Shown: positions 51,458 to 64,000 of the stretch, in pieces | Layout: every line of letters begins with the position of its first letter | Numbering within the stretch: the stretch's first letter is position 1 | The notes under the pieces: generated by a model | Seen by the model: only the letters and a program-made list of their open reading frames with translations | What the model was told of the DNA's origin: nothing | The model's database searches: none | Origin: Rhopalosiphum padi | Lineage: Eukaryota > Arthropoda > Insecta > Hemiptera > Aphididae | DNA length: 64,000 nt | Reading direction: 5' to 3' | Assembly: GCF_020882245.1 (NCBI RefSeq) | Contig: NC_083599.1 | Span: 7,502,001-7,566,000, forward strand | Translations under genes and position numbers: made by a program

Positions 51458-54400
51458 TATTGCATCTCACCTTTGACTTTTATGTGTTACAAACATAGGT
51501 GAAAAATTAAAATACTTTTTTTTTCATGATTTGTTATAATATTAATGTAGACAAATTATATTGTATTTTTAATTAAAATAATATTACATTTATGTTAGAG
51601 TAAATTTTATTTATTTTAATTAACTAAAGTTTTAATAACTTATATTTAATTATTTACATATTATATATTATATCATGAGGATCCTATACACACATTAGTT
51701 GTTTCTATCACTCTATTTTCTATAAAATATATTATGTTATACATTTTTAAAAAGAATGCTAATTATTGATTAGTTATTTGTTTTATTTTTATACATACAT
51801 TATCGTTTTAAAAGATGTTATAGTTGTTTATTTTAAAGTATGTAAAATACATATATGAGATAAAATTTAAGAAGTGATCAACGGTTATATAAAAAAAAGA
51901 TAATATTATAATTTCAAAAATGTAATAATTTTTAAATTTACTTTAATATTAAAAATGAAATAAAAACTGAATCAATATAACATTTGCATCAATGTATAGT
52001 GTCCTCTTAATCTGGTTATTCATAAGACTTAATATTAAGTTATATTTAAGTTTGATTAGTGTTTCCTTGATTTAATATAAATTTATTATTAAGTCCGTTG
52101 TATATTATATACAGGGTGATCTGTTTTCAAGTACTATATGTTAAGGTTTTAAACATTTAAGTGTATTTTGCAACCATCACAAGTTAGGTAAATTAATATA
52201 ATAATAATTAACAAATTAAAATGATAAATAATTAAAAACTATATATAGTTAGTTAATAAATTAGTTATTTGCAATAGGTTTTTTTTTTTTTTTCGTATAA
52301 CAGTGAAGTTACATAATTGTTAAAGGATATTGGTCATAAGTTGTATTTTTCCGGATGTTAATATAATCCAGAACTGTTAAGTATTTTTTATAAATTTTTA
52401 TTTTATTTTCAAAGTATAACTTACTGTCTTGGTTTGTCCCAATGCTTTTTTATTCTAAATAATAATATGACATAGTAATTTCTTAAAAGTATACACACGC
52501 ACACATATATGATATTGTGCTTTATTAAATACACTTATACATTTTTTTTTTTTTGATATTTCATAATTAAAATCGAAGATATTAAACAATATTATAACTG
52601 TAAAAATAAGTTATTTTCAAAAAATAAAATATACTTAATTTATAATAAGAATGCATATGCATGCACTAAACCACTACTACATATGCATTAAAAATGTTAT
52701 TTATATTTAAATTGCAATTAAATACATGATTTTTAATTGTGTATAAACATTAATAACACGTTTTGAGTCTTATAACTTCAAAGAAAAACTAAATTTATTA
52801 GTACAATTTTCAATGATTTTCTGAAAATTCTTCTTTAAACTTATAAGCATCAACCTATTAAAACAATGCAAATTTCAAAATAAAGTATGGCAGTTATTTT
52901 AATTTTAACACACTATTATTAATTATAAGAGCTGAATTTAATTTTTATTTTGGAACATGTTAGGCAGTGATTTCCCAGCTAAAAATGTATTTTAATAATC
53001 AGTATAACATAAAATTCTAATTACTTTATTATTATTATTATTATTTTTGTTATAGAAGTCCATTTTTTTAATTTCAATTTATTTTTAACTAACTTATATT
53101 GAAAATCAAATTACATAATTTAAAAAAAGTTATTTTTTAATTATTTTAGAACTATTGACAAAACATTTATATTTTTTTTAAACAAAACAAATAAATATTA
53201 TACTATTAATTTGTTCTATTTTATTATTTTGTGTAAACATTTGATTTATAATACATAATGTGTTAAAATTATTAAGAATAATGATTCATTTGATAAAAAT
53301 TACATTTATACAAATTGTTTTTACATTTCTTAAACATTCTTTATCATCAACTTCCAACAACTCCTACTAATTATTAATGTTCTTTATATTATACAAAAGA
53401 AGAAATATAATATTATTATGTATTTTTAATGTTGTATTTATTATTATATCAACCAAGTTTAGAATGTTAGTTTAAAATTAAATTAAGAACAAAATCAAAT
53501 ATTGTCAAAATATTTATTATTATTTCAATATACTATAGAATTTGTTATAAAATTGATTATAAACTATAAACTTTTCAGTGGTTAATATTATTAAATAATA
53601 TTTTGATCATATTTATTATCTGTATAAGTTATCACCCTGATTTCATAAAAATATATACTAAATAATTAACTGATTACTATTTTATATGTTTTAACTTTTA
53701 ATATGTAAAAAACAACCTCTATAATGTTATTTTTATTACATTTTTGACATTGAAAATGTAAGGAAAATTTAAAAATATGGTTAGAATAAATTATATAATA
53801 TTTCATTTGTCTTTCCTTTCTTTTTATTGTGTTTCTCCAAATTTGCAATTAAATTTATCTCTGGTTCATCTACAGGTTTTTCTTCATTTTATTTTTTTAA
53901 TGTCATTAAAATATTTCTCTTTTTCACTATTAGTTCCTCTTTTAGGTTAGCACTATCTAAAGGTTATTGTTGAATGGAATAGGTTAATAACTTAGATACA
54001 GTAGACGTTATGACATTAAATATATTGAATCTAATAAACAATAAAAATGTGTGAACAAATGTATAGTATAGGAACAATGAATCGCATAACTCGGCTTACT
54101 ATGAAAAAATTATATTCATATTATAATATGACTTTGTACTGCTACACCCATAATCAGAATGTGTCATCTAAGCATTAATTGATTACTTACTAATGTATAT
54201 TTGTGTACTTAAATTATAGTGTATAGTAAAAACTAATATAATATACTAAATAATAAATATGCCAGGTGTATTGTTTATAATTTTTCAACAGTTATTAATC
54301 TTGAACTTTGGATTTGTTATAAACATTATATCAATAAATATGTATTAATTTGAACCATTTAATGAAATTTGAACTTGAATTAATGTCCTAAATAAATGAC

Positions 54401-55460
54401 TTATGATGAACAGAAAAACTTTGTAAGAAATGTATAAGTCTTAGTTATACAAATTTAAAATTGTATATATTTGTAACTAGAAAATAATTTACATATTTTT
54501 CGTGGTTTTGTTAAAATTTGAACTTCAAATGCTTGTAAAAATAATTGTTTCTCAATGTATCTGTAATATTTTTAACTAGTTATAATAACAGGCAACAGAT
54601 TATGATGAATATTATTATATTATCTAGCTTATTGACAAAGTATCTACCCATTAAATACAAGAAGAATATTATGGTGAATTAGAAGGAATGGAAGAATCTA
54701 TAAGTGTGAATATATGATGTGACTAGATAATAGGTTTAAATAAGCAATATTACAATAGCATGAAACTAATCTAAATGTTTTGACATTGATTATACAATAG
54801 GCACCGATTATTCTAGTATCAATGATTTTGATAATTTTGTCGTGAATAGTAAAATGTAATGATGTAATGTGTAAAAGTTTTGTCCCCACAACTCGCAAGT
54901 AATATTTATAGAAGGTAATAAAATAACAATAATTAAAATGTAGGCGAGAATAACGTGCTATGTAGCAATTCATAAATTGTACAGTACCTAAAAATGAAAA
55001 AATGTATTATACATTTTTTTCAATACTATTTGGAATGCATGTAGCGCGTTATTACAGTTGAAATATATTCGTTTATATTTTCTATAACTCTGCTATTATT
55101 TTATTATTATGTGAATTGTATAAATGTATGAATTAAACTTAAATTCAAAAATATTTACCTTCAATTGTTATTTTTTGTTTAATTATCCAATTTCGTCAAA
55201 AATGAACTTCATTGTCAATAAAAAGAAAGTGCACTTAAATGTTTTTTTAATTTCAAATAAATAACGAGGAAATATATATTACTTAAAAGGAATAAAGGAA
55301 CACTCAACATTGAGATTAAAATTTTACGAACTAGAACGGTTATTTATAAAATTAATATTCACGTAATATGATAGGTACTCCCAATATTAAATAATAATAT
55401 AATATTATAGTACTTTTTTTTTTTTTTGATATCGTTCAGTTTGTATTATCAAAATAAATT
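51458..55460. other. PP2C 3' UTR and AT-rich intergenic DNA
   Basis: The first few hundred bases must include the PP2C 3' UTR; AATAAA-like words lie near 51.58 and 51.96 kb but none can be chosen. The remainder holds no recognisable gene. Confidence 0.5.
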
Positions 55461-56122
55461 CAGTGGTGTATTGGTACGGATACGCGGGTATACGCTCTTA
55501 AAATAACTCGAAAACCAATTATTCATAGGAAAAACTTGTTTTAATTGTTTTATTTTATATTTACTGGTATTGTTTTTTTACATTTTTTTCTAAGTGGGCC
55601 TAATATTATAAAGCATGCCCAAGGTTATATTTAGAAAATATGTAGTGAGCAATAACTTTTTTTTTAAAGTACCTAATAAACAGTATTTACTATCAAAACT
55701 TTTACAAAATTTCAATGCTGTTATCCATTATGTGTTTTTTGGTTGAGGTTTACTTATTTATTAATTTCTTATAAAAATATGAATGGTAAAAATACTGAAA
55801 ATTTAATTTAAAAATTGTTTATTATTTTGATTTTGAATATTGAGATAATACAATGTTGAGACCTCGGACTAAGATTAGTCAGTGGTTGAAAAAAATATTT
55901 GATGTTATTTGATAACAACCTTTGCCGAACGAGTTGACATAGAATATAGACTAGAACATTAACATTAACGGCCTTATAAGGAATTAAGTTAATTATGGTT
56001 GTGTTACGACTACCAAGAAAAAACAATTAGAGCGGAGCGAGAAAATTTTTTAGGTGGAATCTACATATTTTATTAGTGCGTATACCCATAAGGCCATAAA
56101 TATATTTATCAATACACCACTG
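55461..56122. mobile_element. 662-bp hAT-type element with CAGTGGTGTATT ends
   Basis: CAGTGGTGTATTGGTA at the left is mirrored by TATCAATACACCACTG at the right. GGGTATACGC follows inside the left end and GCGTATACCC inside the right. Flanks AATAAATT and AAAATAAT are only similar. ORFs inside show no known domain, so it is probably non-autonomous. Confidence 0.65.
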
Positions 56123-59100
56123 AAAATAATTAGACTTATATCACAGAATTATTCTGTGCTTATATATAGATAGATACAGATGGTCGATAAACAGTTCTCA
56201 AAAGACGTTATCGATAGTGACTGCTGTCACGGGATTTTTTGTCGGAAATTCAATTTTCTTTATATTTTTCAATATTTACTTAATATTTTTTCGATCCGGA
56301 ACCTTTAAATTTTAATTTAACCAATTGGAAATTTGGAACTGACGTAAAAGCTGATATTACGAACCGTAATACAAAAAAGTTATATAAAAAATATTTTTTA
56401 TTTATTCGTAATAATTATTTTTATAAAAAACATTAAGATAAAATAATATTAAAATATTATCATGGGAGTATTATACCTATTCAAGATATGTTGACCGGTC
56501 ACCAAACTGTGAAAAATGCCAACTTATGCAGTTATTAAAAAATATGCAATTATATATATTCTATTTATGTAAAACGGAATAATATTATTGTTAACATTTT
56601 TTGATGAAAATGAATTTGACAAGATTACTAAAAATAGGTGCAATAGAAAATGATTCAGAAAGGCTGAATCGCTGAATGGGAAAAAGGGAATATAACTCAA
56701 TAATGGTAAAAGTTAAAATATTTAGCAATTAAAAAATTCAGTTCAATATATAAGTAACAGATGTAACCCGTTCAGTTTAATATTACAGTAGAGAAAACAT
56801 TAAATACAATAATTGATAATTGAAAGAACGAAATATAAAATTATTTAAACCATATACAAAACTAAATCATTTTAGTACATGCTCATCTAGCTTAAATTTT
56901 GGGAGTCTACAAAACTATTAGGTACCTATATGATTATGATTATATATGAACATTATAAGTCACAAGTTGACAAGTTAAAAATAATTTAAAAAATTGATAT
57001 AAAGTGTGAGGAAGTTATTGCAAACCGAATTTCTATCTCATAGGCGCAACTAGAGCTCTATCTATTTCTGGGTAAGGTAAATTGATACCAGGGCTTTGCC
57101 CCTATCTGTAGGTTTAATAATATTGTACGAGTAATAATATCATCACGACGGCGCGGCGGCTATAGAAGCTTATGATGTGCGGCGAATTTAGTCGCTCAAA
57201 TCGGACGGCAACGGCGTGTTTGATTTTGTACTTATTATTATCTTATCAGTTTTCATTTTAATTTTTTGTATGATGTTTCATAGTTCTTTCATTTTTTCAT
57301 CGCACTCCTGTGCTAAACTACTACAAGCGGCCACTCATTAATAACTCATATCACTTACTTATATACTTAGTATATCTTAGTTCGTGGTTGGAAAATAAAT
57401 AAAATTATTATTATTATCGTTAATTTGTTCTTACCGAGAATCTAATAGTCAAAAACATTCCGATTTAGGTGACATTCATTTTACAAACAACAAAAAAGAT
57501 AATGAATTCGATGGTAGTGGGCTAATACTGCTGTTAAAGCAGTAATTTCAAAAATTGATGTCAAATATTTTGAATTTTATTTTGAATTTGAAGTAGGTAA
57601 TATTATGAAAACGGTAAAAAAAAATGGCGCATTAGTACTTGAGCAGTATAGTATTGACAGTATTGTCATATAGTATAGTCTTATAGTTTTGTAGTCAGAC
57701 TCAGTATAGTCTTATATGAAAGAGCATATTGTTCTATCCCAGTAAATTTCAATAAATCATTTAACATTGACAAAATAAAGCCAAACAAAAATTAAAATAG
57801 TATATTTATTTTCTCTATTTTATTTTTAACCAAGTTCGTGGGTTTTCGTGGAATAGCGACATAATAACTAATAATCGTATTTTCTATTTCTATACACCAA
57901 CTATGCTGTCGGTATTTTTCGTATTGTATAATACTATAATTGGACATTGGGACAGTGTATCAATATAATATATTAATATGAGTATTGTCTAACTGCTATA
58001 AGTAACAGTATTTTAATTATTTTGACATAGTATGTATTTCACACATTTTGATGTTTAGGGGAATTACTGTTATAGCAATGATGAAAAAGTGATGTGATTT
58101 TGAGGGCTTTTCGGAAATATTAAAATTTGAACTGTCCGTCAACGTGTTAGACAGCTCATAATGGGGCCAAAAATAGAAAAAGAAAACTAGAATTTGAAAA
58201 TTAGAGGAGTTCAAGCAGGATTAATTTAATTAGATTTATTCCATGTTCAACTCATGCTCATGCTCAGTCATCATTCTTTACATTGAATTGGTGTTACTAA
58301 ATTAAAATAAAAAGATTTTTAATTTATGTTTATGTTTTTATATTTTCTAATGATATTATATTAATAATATTATTATTTTATATTTATTGTAAAGAAATCT
58401 TCAATTTTTAAAGCAAATTTTAAAATTAATTGCAATGTTCCTAATTATTAGTCATTACTCATTAGTATTTCATACTAGAACTACCTAATAAATCATAAAT
58501 GTATATAAGTATATTTTTTGTATAAAAATAATAAAATAATAAAATTACGTTTTATACCTAAATACCTAATCGTTTTTTTTAACGAGATGAATGTTAATGG
58601 TTTTTTTTATTTTTAATGTTTATTATTTTATTATAATTAAAAATCATTCGTTGGCACTCACGTTTTACGTATATTATAAGTTATAACTTATAAGTTTTAC
58701 CATTGATTTTAGAATAAAAATTATTCTAAAATCAATGGTTTTACTAAACGCAACGATATTTGTAAAATGCTGATTAATTTTACTTTACTGTTTTACGGTT
58801 TTTACAATAAATGTATTATTAACTCATAATTTAATAATAATATAATAGAGTAAAAATATATTATATTACAATTATATAGGTATTAGCAAAATAAATGCAA
58901 CATTTTCGGAAAAAAACTAAATCAATTTAATATAGGTATTACTTAGAGCAAAAATAGTAAAATAAATTTCATTAATAGCTATATATAAAAATACTTATCA
59001 TGAAATATATACAAAAATATAATAAATAAATTATAATAAAATATAAAAATAATATATAATATGTATAGATTGACAGACGACAGACACTACCTTCATTCAG

Positions 59101-59907
59101 AATCGTTGAATCATTAAATTTAAAATTAACACACCCATTACAGTGACCCAATCGACACTAATATAAAGCAGAGCGGATTTTTTGATTTTCAGTTCATACA
59201 ACTTAATGGTCGTGTAAAACAAAACTAATTACTAAAATTAATTCAATGGTATAGGATATAATAAGATATTAATAATAAATGGCTTAATGCTAACTCATCC
59301 AACTCGCGCTATATAATGAGTAATGACTGGCTCTATAACTCTTAAATGCCATAACTCATTAAAGGAAAAACAACACATGTCAGTATACGATGTCCTCATA
59401 AGTTAAGTTATATTTATAATTTAATAATTTATATAAATTGATAGACATTGGAGTAGGTACCTACTGGACAGTTATCTCAATAGTCAATACTAATTAGTAG
59501 TACCGCCAGTACCTACAATTTGTTTTGCCCCTGCAATGACAAGCCAGATTTTATCATATCGGACAGCCAAGTGACTATTTTCATATTCATTTTACATTTT
59601 ATAGATAGAAGTATAGAGGCTACAGTTTATACAGGAAACCGGTATTTTTATGTGCGATTCATAATGTCACACAAGCTGCGGCGTTGCATAGGCATATATA
59701 GTTATATAGATAGCTATCCATATACTCATATAATAACAATATAACATTGCGAGTTCGTAACGATATTATAATAAACTATGAAAATAATTTTAATAATAAT
59801 TAAAAATATGTTTAATTATTAATTTGTTAATGTATAATATATTATATACTAAAATATTATGTACCTATTTATTTTGTAAATATATTTGTACTATAAATTG
59901 TTCATTT
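56123..59907. other. AT-rich intergenic DNA
   Basis: No gene seen. GC-richer segments near 57.05 kb (GGCGCAACTAGAGC) and 57.15 kb (GACGGCGCGGCGGC) may be transposon debris. Confidence 0.5.
58699..58739. repeat. Perfect 19-bp inverted repeat with 3-base loop
   Basis: ACCATTGATTTTAGAATAA and its exact reverse complement are separated by AAA. It could form a hairpin or cruciform. No extended precursor-like stem surrounds it. Confidence 0.8.
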
Positions 59908-59915
59908 CTGTAGGG

Positions 59916-60841
59916 CAGAGGTTCCCAACCTTTTTTGACTTGCGGCACCCTTGGACATTTTCTAAAAATCCGGAGGCACCCTATGCTCTATGGCCTATAT
60001 TCTAATATTCTATAGACTACTTCGGTTCTATTTATTAATGCATAAGTATAATCAAAAGTAGTAAGGTGTAGGTGCATACTATATACATATTACATTTAAT
60101 AAATAAATTATTACATTGTATTTATTTTTATTTTTAATTATTATTTATCTTTATTTATTATTTAATTTAAAATTAGGGAACTTATTTATTTATATATTAT
60201 TAGAACTAATGTGACACTTGGGCTTGTTTTTTTTTACATAAATCTTTTATTTGTGGTCGAATAGTTGAAAGACATACTCTCATTTCTTCTTCAATGAACT
60301 CTATTTTCATTCGTTTATTTGATTTTATGTTAACAAGAGTGGAAAATCCTTGTTCACATAAATATGATGTAGAAAACTGCAGTAATATTTTTAGAGCTTT
60401 TTTGCCAATTTCAGCGTGAATTTTTTAAAAGAGTTCGATTGTTTCGTATTTCAGCGAGCTCTTCTTCTTCTTCGAGGCTAAATTCAGTTAAACATATATT
60501 TTTATCAAATGGATCATTTATCCAATCACACTCGGAAATATGTAAATAAATACTCGGAGACATGTTTTACAAAAATTAAGATAAGATAAAAGCACAAGAT
60601 ATCGAAGCCATAGCAATCAAACTGGTATATGAACATTAAAATAGATTGAACATCGTAATATTTCTACAAAATATATGAAACACGATAGGTTTTATATTAT
60701 TATAGTCCGTTTTATTACTCACAGTGCTATATTTTTAATGAAATTGTTTTTTCTAAAAAAATATTTCAAATAATTTCGCGGCACCCTAAAAAGATTTCGC
60801 GGCACCCTAGGGTGCCGCGGCACCCTGGTTGGGAATCTCTG
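59916..60841 (-). mobile_element. hAT-Charlie/ZBED5-type transposon relic with intact 8-bp duplication
   Basis: The ends CAGAGGTTCCCAACC and GGTTGGGAATCTCTG are inverted and flanked by identical CTGTAGGG (59908-59915 and 60842-60849). GCGGCACCCT motifs repeat inside both ends. The minus strand carries the C-terminal part of a hAT transposase (next entry). At 926 bases it is a strongly deleted copy. Confidence 0.9.
60211..60560 (-). pseudogene. hAT transposase C-terminal dimerisation region, frameshifted
   Basis: Read on the minus strand, one frame gives FSLEEEEELAEIRNNRTLLK and, after a frame change near 60,420, another gives LQFSTSYLCEQGFSTLVNIK. That is the conserved hAT C-terminal (hATC) block found in ZBED5/FAM200-type transposases. 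The catalytic core upstream is missing. Non-functional. Confidence 0.8.
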
Positions 60842-60849
60842 CTGTAGGG

Positions 60850-63800
60850 AGTGCGACCGCACCATCGCACGACGTACATAATATGCACGAGCCGCCGCCC
60901 ACCACTGGTTATTATATTATAATGATATTGGTTTGTATATTTTAAAGAATATAAGTACAAAGATAAATGAGAAATTGAGAACAGAGTATGCAAAATAATT
61001 TTTGATTTAAGATAATAGAATAACAATATATCTAATGTTTAATGTAGTTGGATAAACTTATGCTTAGCTACATAATATTAAAAATAATGGCAATAATAGT
61101 ATTTTTTTAAATGGCGAAGATAATAAAAGTTATGAGGGTTAATTTTAAATTTAATACAAAAATGAATGAATACATAATCTGGTCCAGATTGTGCGAAACA
61201 TGTTCTTAATTTAGAAATATATAAACAACTTCTTTATTAATATAAATATAGCGGACTGTTCACCATGTGAGTTGCCTTACGACACAGTTTACTGTTCAAT
61301 ACAATTGTACATAGCTTATAGGGTTTAAAATGTATATGCATACAAATAAAATAAAGATAATAATTAAATTAGTAGTAGAAAAAAAAATAGTAGTTGAATT
61401 AGTATTGAGCTTACAAGTGAAATATAATGATTTGGTAGTAACATTTTAGATCTATATTTATATAATAAAGTACAAACATAATATAATAAATGAAAATCCT
61501 CTGTAGTTTGTATAGTGATTAGTGAACAATGAACATGTAACGAAATAGCGAATAGTCTTGGTTCGTTGTAGATATGAGTTTAATGTGGTCTCCATTTTAT
61601 TGATATGTGCTTGATACAAAATATAATACCTATCGGCTATTGCGTGTATATTCGTTCACCGTACTTAAATTTACATTTAAATAATATACAATAATTATCG
61701 TCGGTCGTCGGATTGGGTTTTCTCTGAAAACTAATAAATTTATAAATACTTAGCAACTATATAAAAGACGTCAGTCAACACGGTACAAAAATAGTTTAAA
61801 GATAAACATTATATTATAGTTTTAAATAGCTAATGTATGATATTTTATTTTCTTGACGGAAGTTTGGTCAGTTTGGAATTTGGAAATATATTATATTTTT
61901 TATGATAGGTATTATTATTAAAAGGAAACACTACACTTCAGTGTCGAAATAAAATTAGTTGCATAAGATATCACACACTGTAATTAAAGTATAGACGAAT
62001 AGACGTATAGTTATAACTTATAACTTTATAAGTTTATAAAGCCATAAAGGAAGTATAAATGCTGAGATGACACATTCAATCTCGGGTGTGGCAGTTCATA
62101 TTATAGCTTTAGTATTATGTATTATGATTATGGTAGTCGAGAAAGGCAACTCATGGCTACCACGGTAGTGCGTTATAATATTATTATTATGATAATTATC
62201 CGAAGTATTAAAATTTGTTTATTAATTTAACTTAAACGTGTCTGAATTATTTTATTAATCTATTTCACTCAACAAATATATTTTATGTTCCTGGTTTTTT
62301 TTCTTGTAAGCTTTAGCGCCCCCCTTGGCTCCTTATAGGTACCATTAGCGCCTGGAGCAAAAGATACCCACTTGTTTAGTTAATTTACCCATAGCCATAG
62401 TGTTAAAACCGTTATAGATGTTAGATACAGCTGTATTTACGGTAATACTCGTATAGTACTATAGTCGTACATTAGCTGATATATTATTGACACGGAGTGA
62501 AAGACATGAGAAAGACACGGAGAAGCTAATATAGTTCATATATAGTTCATGCGGTTTGGATATTTATCGATTATCATTGGGTATTAATGTTAAATTTCGG
62601 TTATTATTTGAATAGGTACCTATTATTATTATTTAATATAGTACTAATTTAACCTGTAGTTTGAAAACCTACCTATTCGGATACTCATCTATGTATTCCA
62701 ATATTTCACTATTCCGTGTTACACTACCACTGAGTTGAAAAAAAACACGGATTTTATTTAAAAAAAAAACAAAAAAAACGCGTTTCAAACGTTTATTAAA
62801 GATGTTTTTTTTACATGTTTAAAACGTGTTTTTTTGTTTAAAACAAAAAAAATATGTAAAAATTACCCTTTAATAAATCCTTAAAAATTAAAATAGTCAA
62901 TTAGCATCCCTCTATCACTCATCAGCCATTAATTGTATTATAATTATTATTTTTATAGATATATAGATTAAGTCTTCCATACGGAATACCTTTTTTTTAA
63001 ACTTATTATTTTTTATTCATACTTATGTAGTTTCTGACGCTGAGGACGATGGTGCTATCTAAATATGGGAGGGGGCCAAGGGGGTCATGAATATTTTCAG
63101 TTTTGGAGCTTTGCAGTCTACAACAATTGACCCAATTTTTTTGGATGCCATTGTTATTAATTTTGAAATCGATAAAATTGTTGATTTTCAACAAAAAAGT
63201 CTTTAAAAAAATTATCCTGCAGATGAGTAGAAAAATCCATCGATTATTTTAATTTAAAATTTACCAAAATTATTGTTTTAAATACACGTTTTTTATTGAT
63301 GTTTAAAACGTATGTTTTCCGTCATGTAATTGGGGCCCGTTTAAATTTGCGTGAAAAAATCTACGATTATTACAACAATTGGATGTTATTGACTACGAAA
63401 ATACATACAAATTGTAATTATCTTAGAATAGATATTACTATATTAGATCCAAGAAAATGTATAACTTATTGTTACTACTATAGTAATTATATATTTATAT
63501 ATTACTGATTAATAAGTATTATAATTCCGTGGTACAATTAGAGACTTTTATTATAAGAGTTATTTTTACATTTAGTGAAGTGGAAAATAAACACAACAAA
63601 CTGACATCTGTTAGTTGCTGTAACTGTTGTACTTATAAATATGGAACTATTATATAACTTATAAGTTGAATCTTTTCTAAATATTAATAATTAGTAATTA
63701 CGAGTCTTTCTACAACAATCACTGAGCCAACGTTGTTATTTTTTTTAAATTAAAATCATGCCACATAAAAAGTAAAAGTGATTTTCAAAATGGAAATAAA

Positions 63801-64000
63801 AAGTTAAAAACAATTTGGAATTGAAAAAAACACGAGATACTTTTGATAAATTTATTTTACCCAGAACAAATCGATAATGTACCTATAATGTAATAGCAAT
63901 GTTTAAGTTTATAAATATAACGATACTATTAAATACCTACTATAAAATAAATGTAAAAAACCAAAATATGTTATATATTTATTGTTTTTTCTCTGATTCT
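60850..64000. other. AT-rich intergenic DNA at window end
   Basis: No gene recognised. TTTAGCGCCCCCCTTGGC near 62.32 kb and the AAACGTGTTT/AAACGCGTTT words near 62.78-62.84 and 63.29 kb look like fragments of interspersed repeats. Confidence 0.45.

Noticed and set aside
58017..58214. 65-codon minus-strand ORF
   Set aside because: No recognisable domain and no supporting signals.
1..64000. tRNA, rRNA, CRISPR or microRNA genes
   Set aside because: No cloverleaf with conserved arms, no rRNA words, no regularly spaced direct repeats, and no hairpin with precursor-like shape was seen by eye. A tRNAscan-SE or covariance-model search would be decisive.

Overview
The window looks like AT-rich insect nuclear DNA, most probably from an aphid. 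The evidence is two intron-split genes with GT-AG introns and insect-type proteins, many TAGGTA/TACCTA words, and a dense background of small DNA-transposon relics. The species assignment is inference from sequence character. No rRNA or tRNA gene, CRISPR array or bacterial-style operon was seen.

Layout. Bases 1-20 kb are gene-poor. They hold simple repeats, a long-inverted-repeat element with an integrase-core relic at 4.49-5.52 kb (itself split by a hAT-like insertion), a small hAT-like element at 10.5 kb, a GC-rich microsatellite patch at 12.0-12.9 kb and a Helitron-like fragment at 14.35 kb. A CpG-rich island at about 20.7-22.9 kb is the likely promoter and 5' leader of the first gene. That gene is a BTB plus two-C2H2-finger transcription factor recognised as chinmo. 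Its coding exons lie at 27,065-29,995, behind probable noncoding exons ending at 22,171 and 23,078, and its long 3' UTR reaches about 33.3 kb. The UTR carries four perfect let-7 seed matches, and the leader carries three tiny upstream ORFs.

Bases 33.3-46.0 kb are intergenic. They contain a palindromic MITE with a 5-bp target duplication (36.29 kb), an orphan GC-rich patch (37.7-38.8 kb), a decayed Mutator-like (MULE) transposon with long TIRs and a 9-bp target duplication (40.04-41.13 kb), and a hAT-type MITE (44.23 kb). The second gene, a PP2C-family protein phosphatase of the PPM1G type, runs 46,350-51,457 in six coding exons behind its own GC-rich promoter. Its last intron carries a 982-bp long-TIR element and a 291-bp palindromic MITE related to one in a chinmo intron. 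From 51.5 kb to the end is intergenic DNA with two more hAT-type elements (55.46 and 59.92 kb), the second with a perfect 8-bp target duplication and an antisense transposase remnant.

The two host genes are on the same strand but show no functional link. The most informative observations are the conserved-looking post-transcriptional control of chinmo (let-7 sites, uORFs), the shared intronic MITE family, and the nested or captured transposons. Nothing here amounts to a wholly new biological system, and intergenic DNA without a labelled element shows no recognisable gene.
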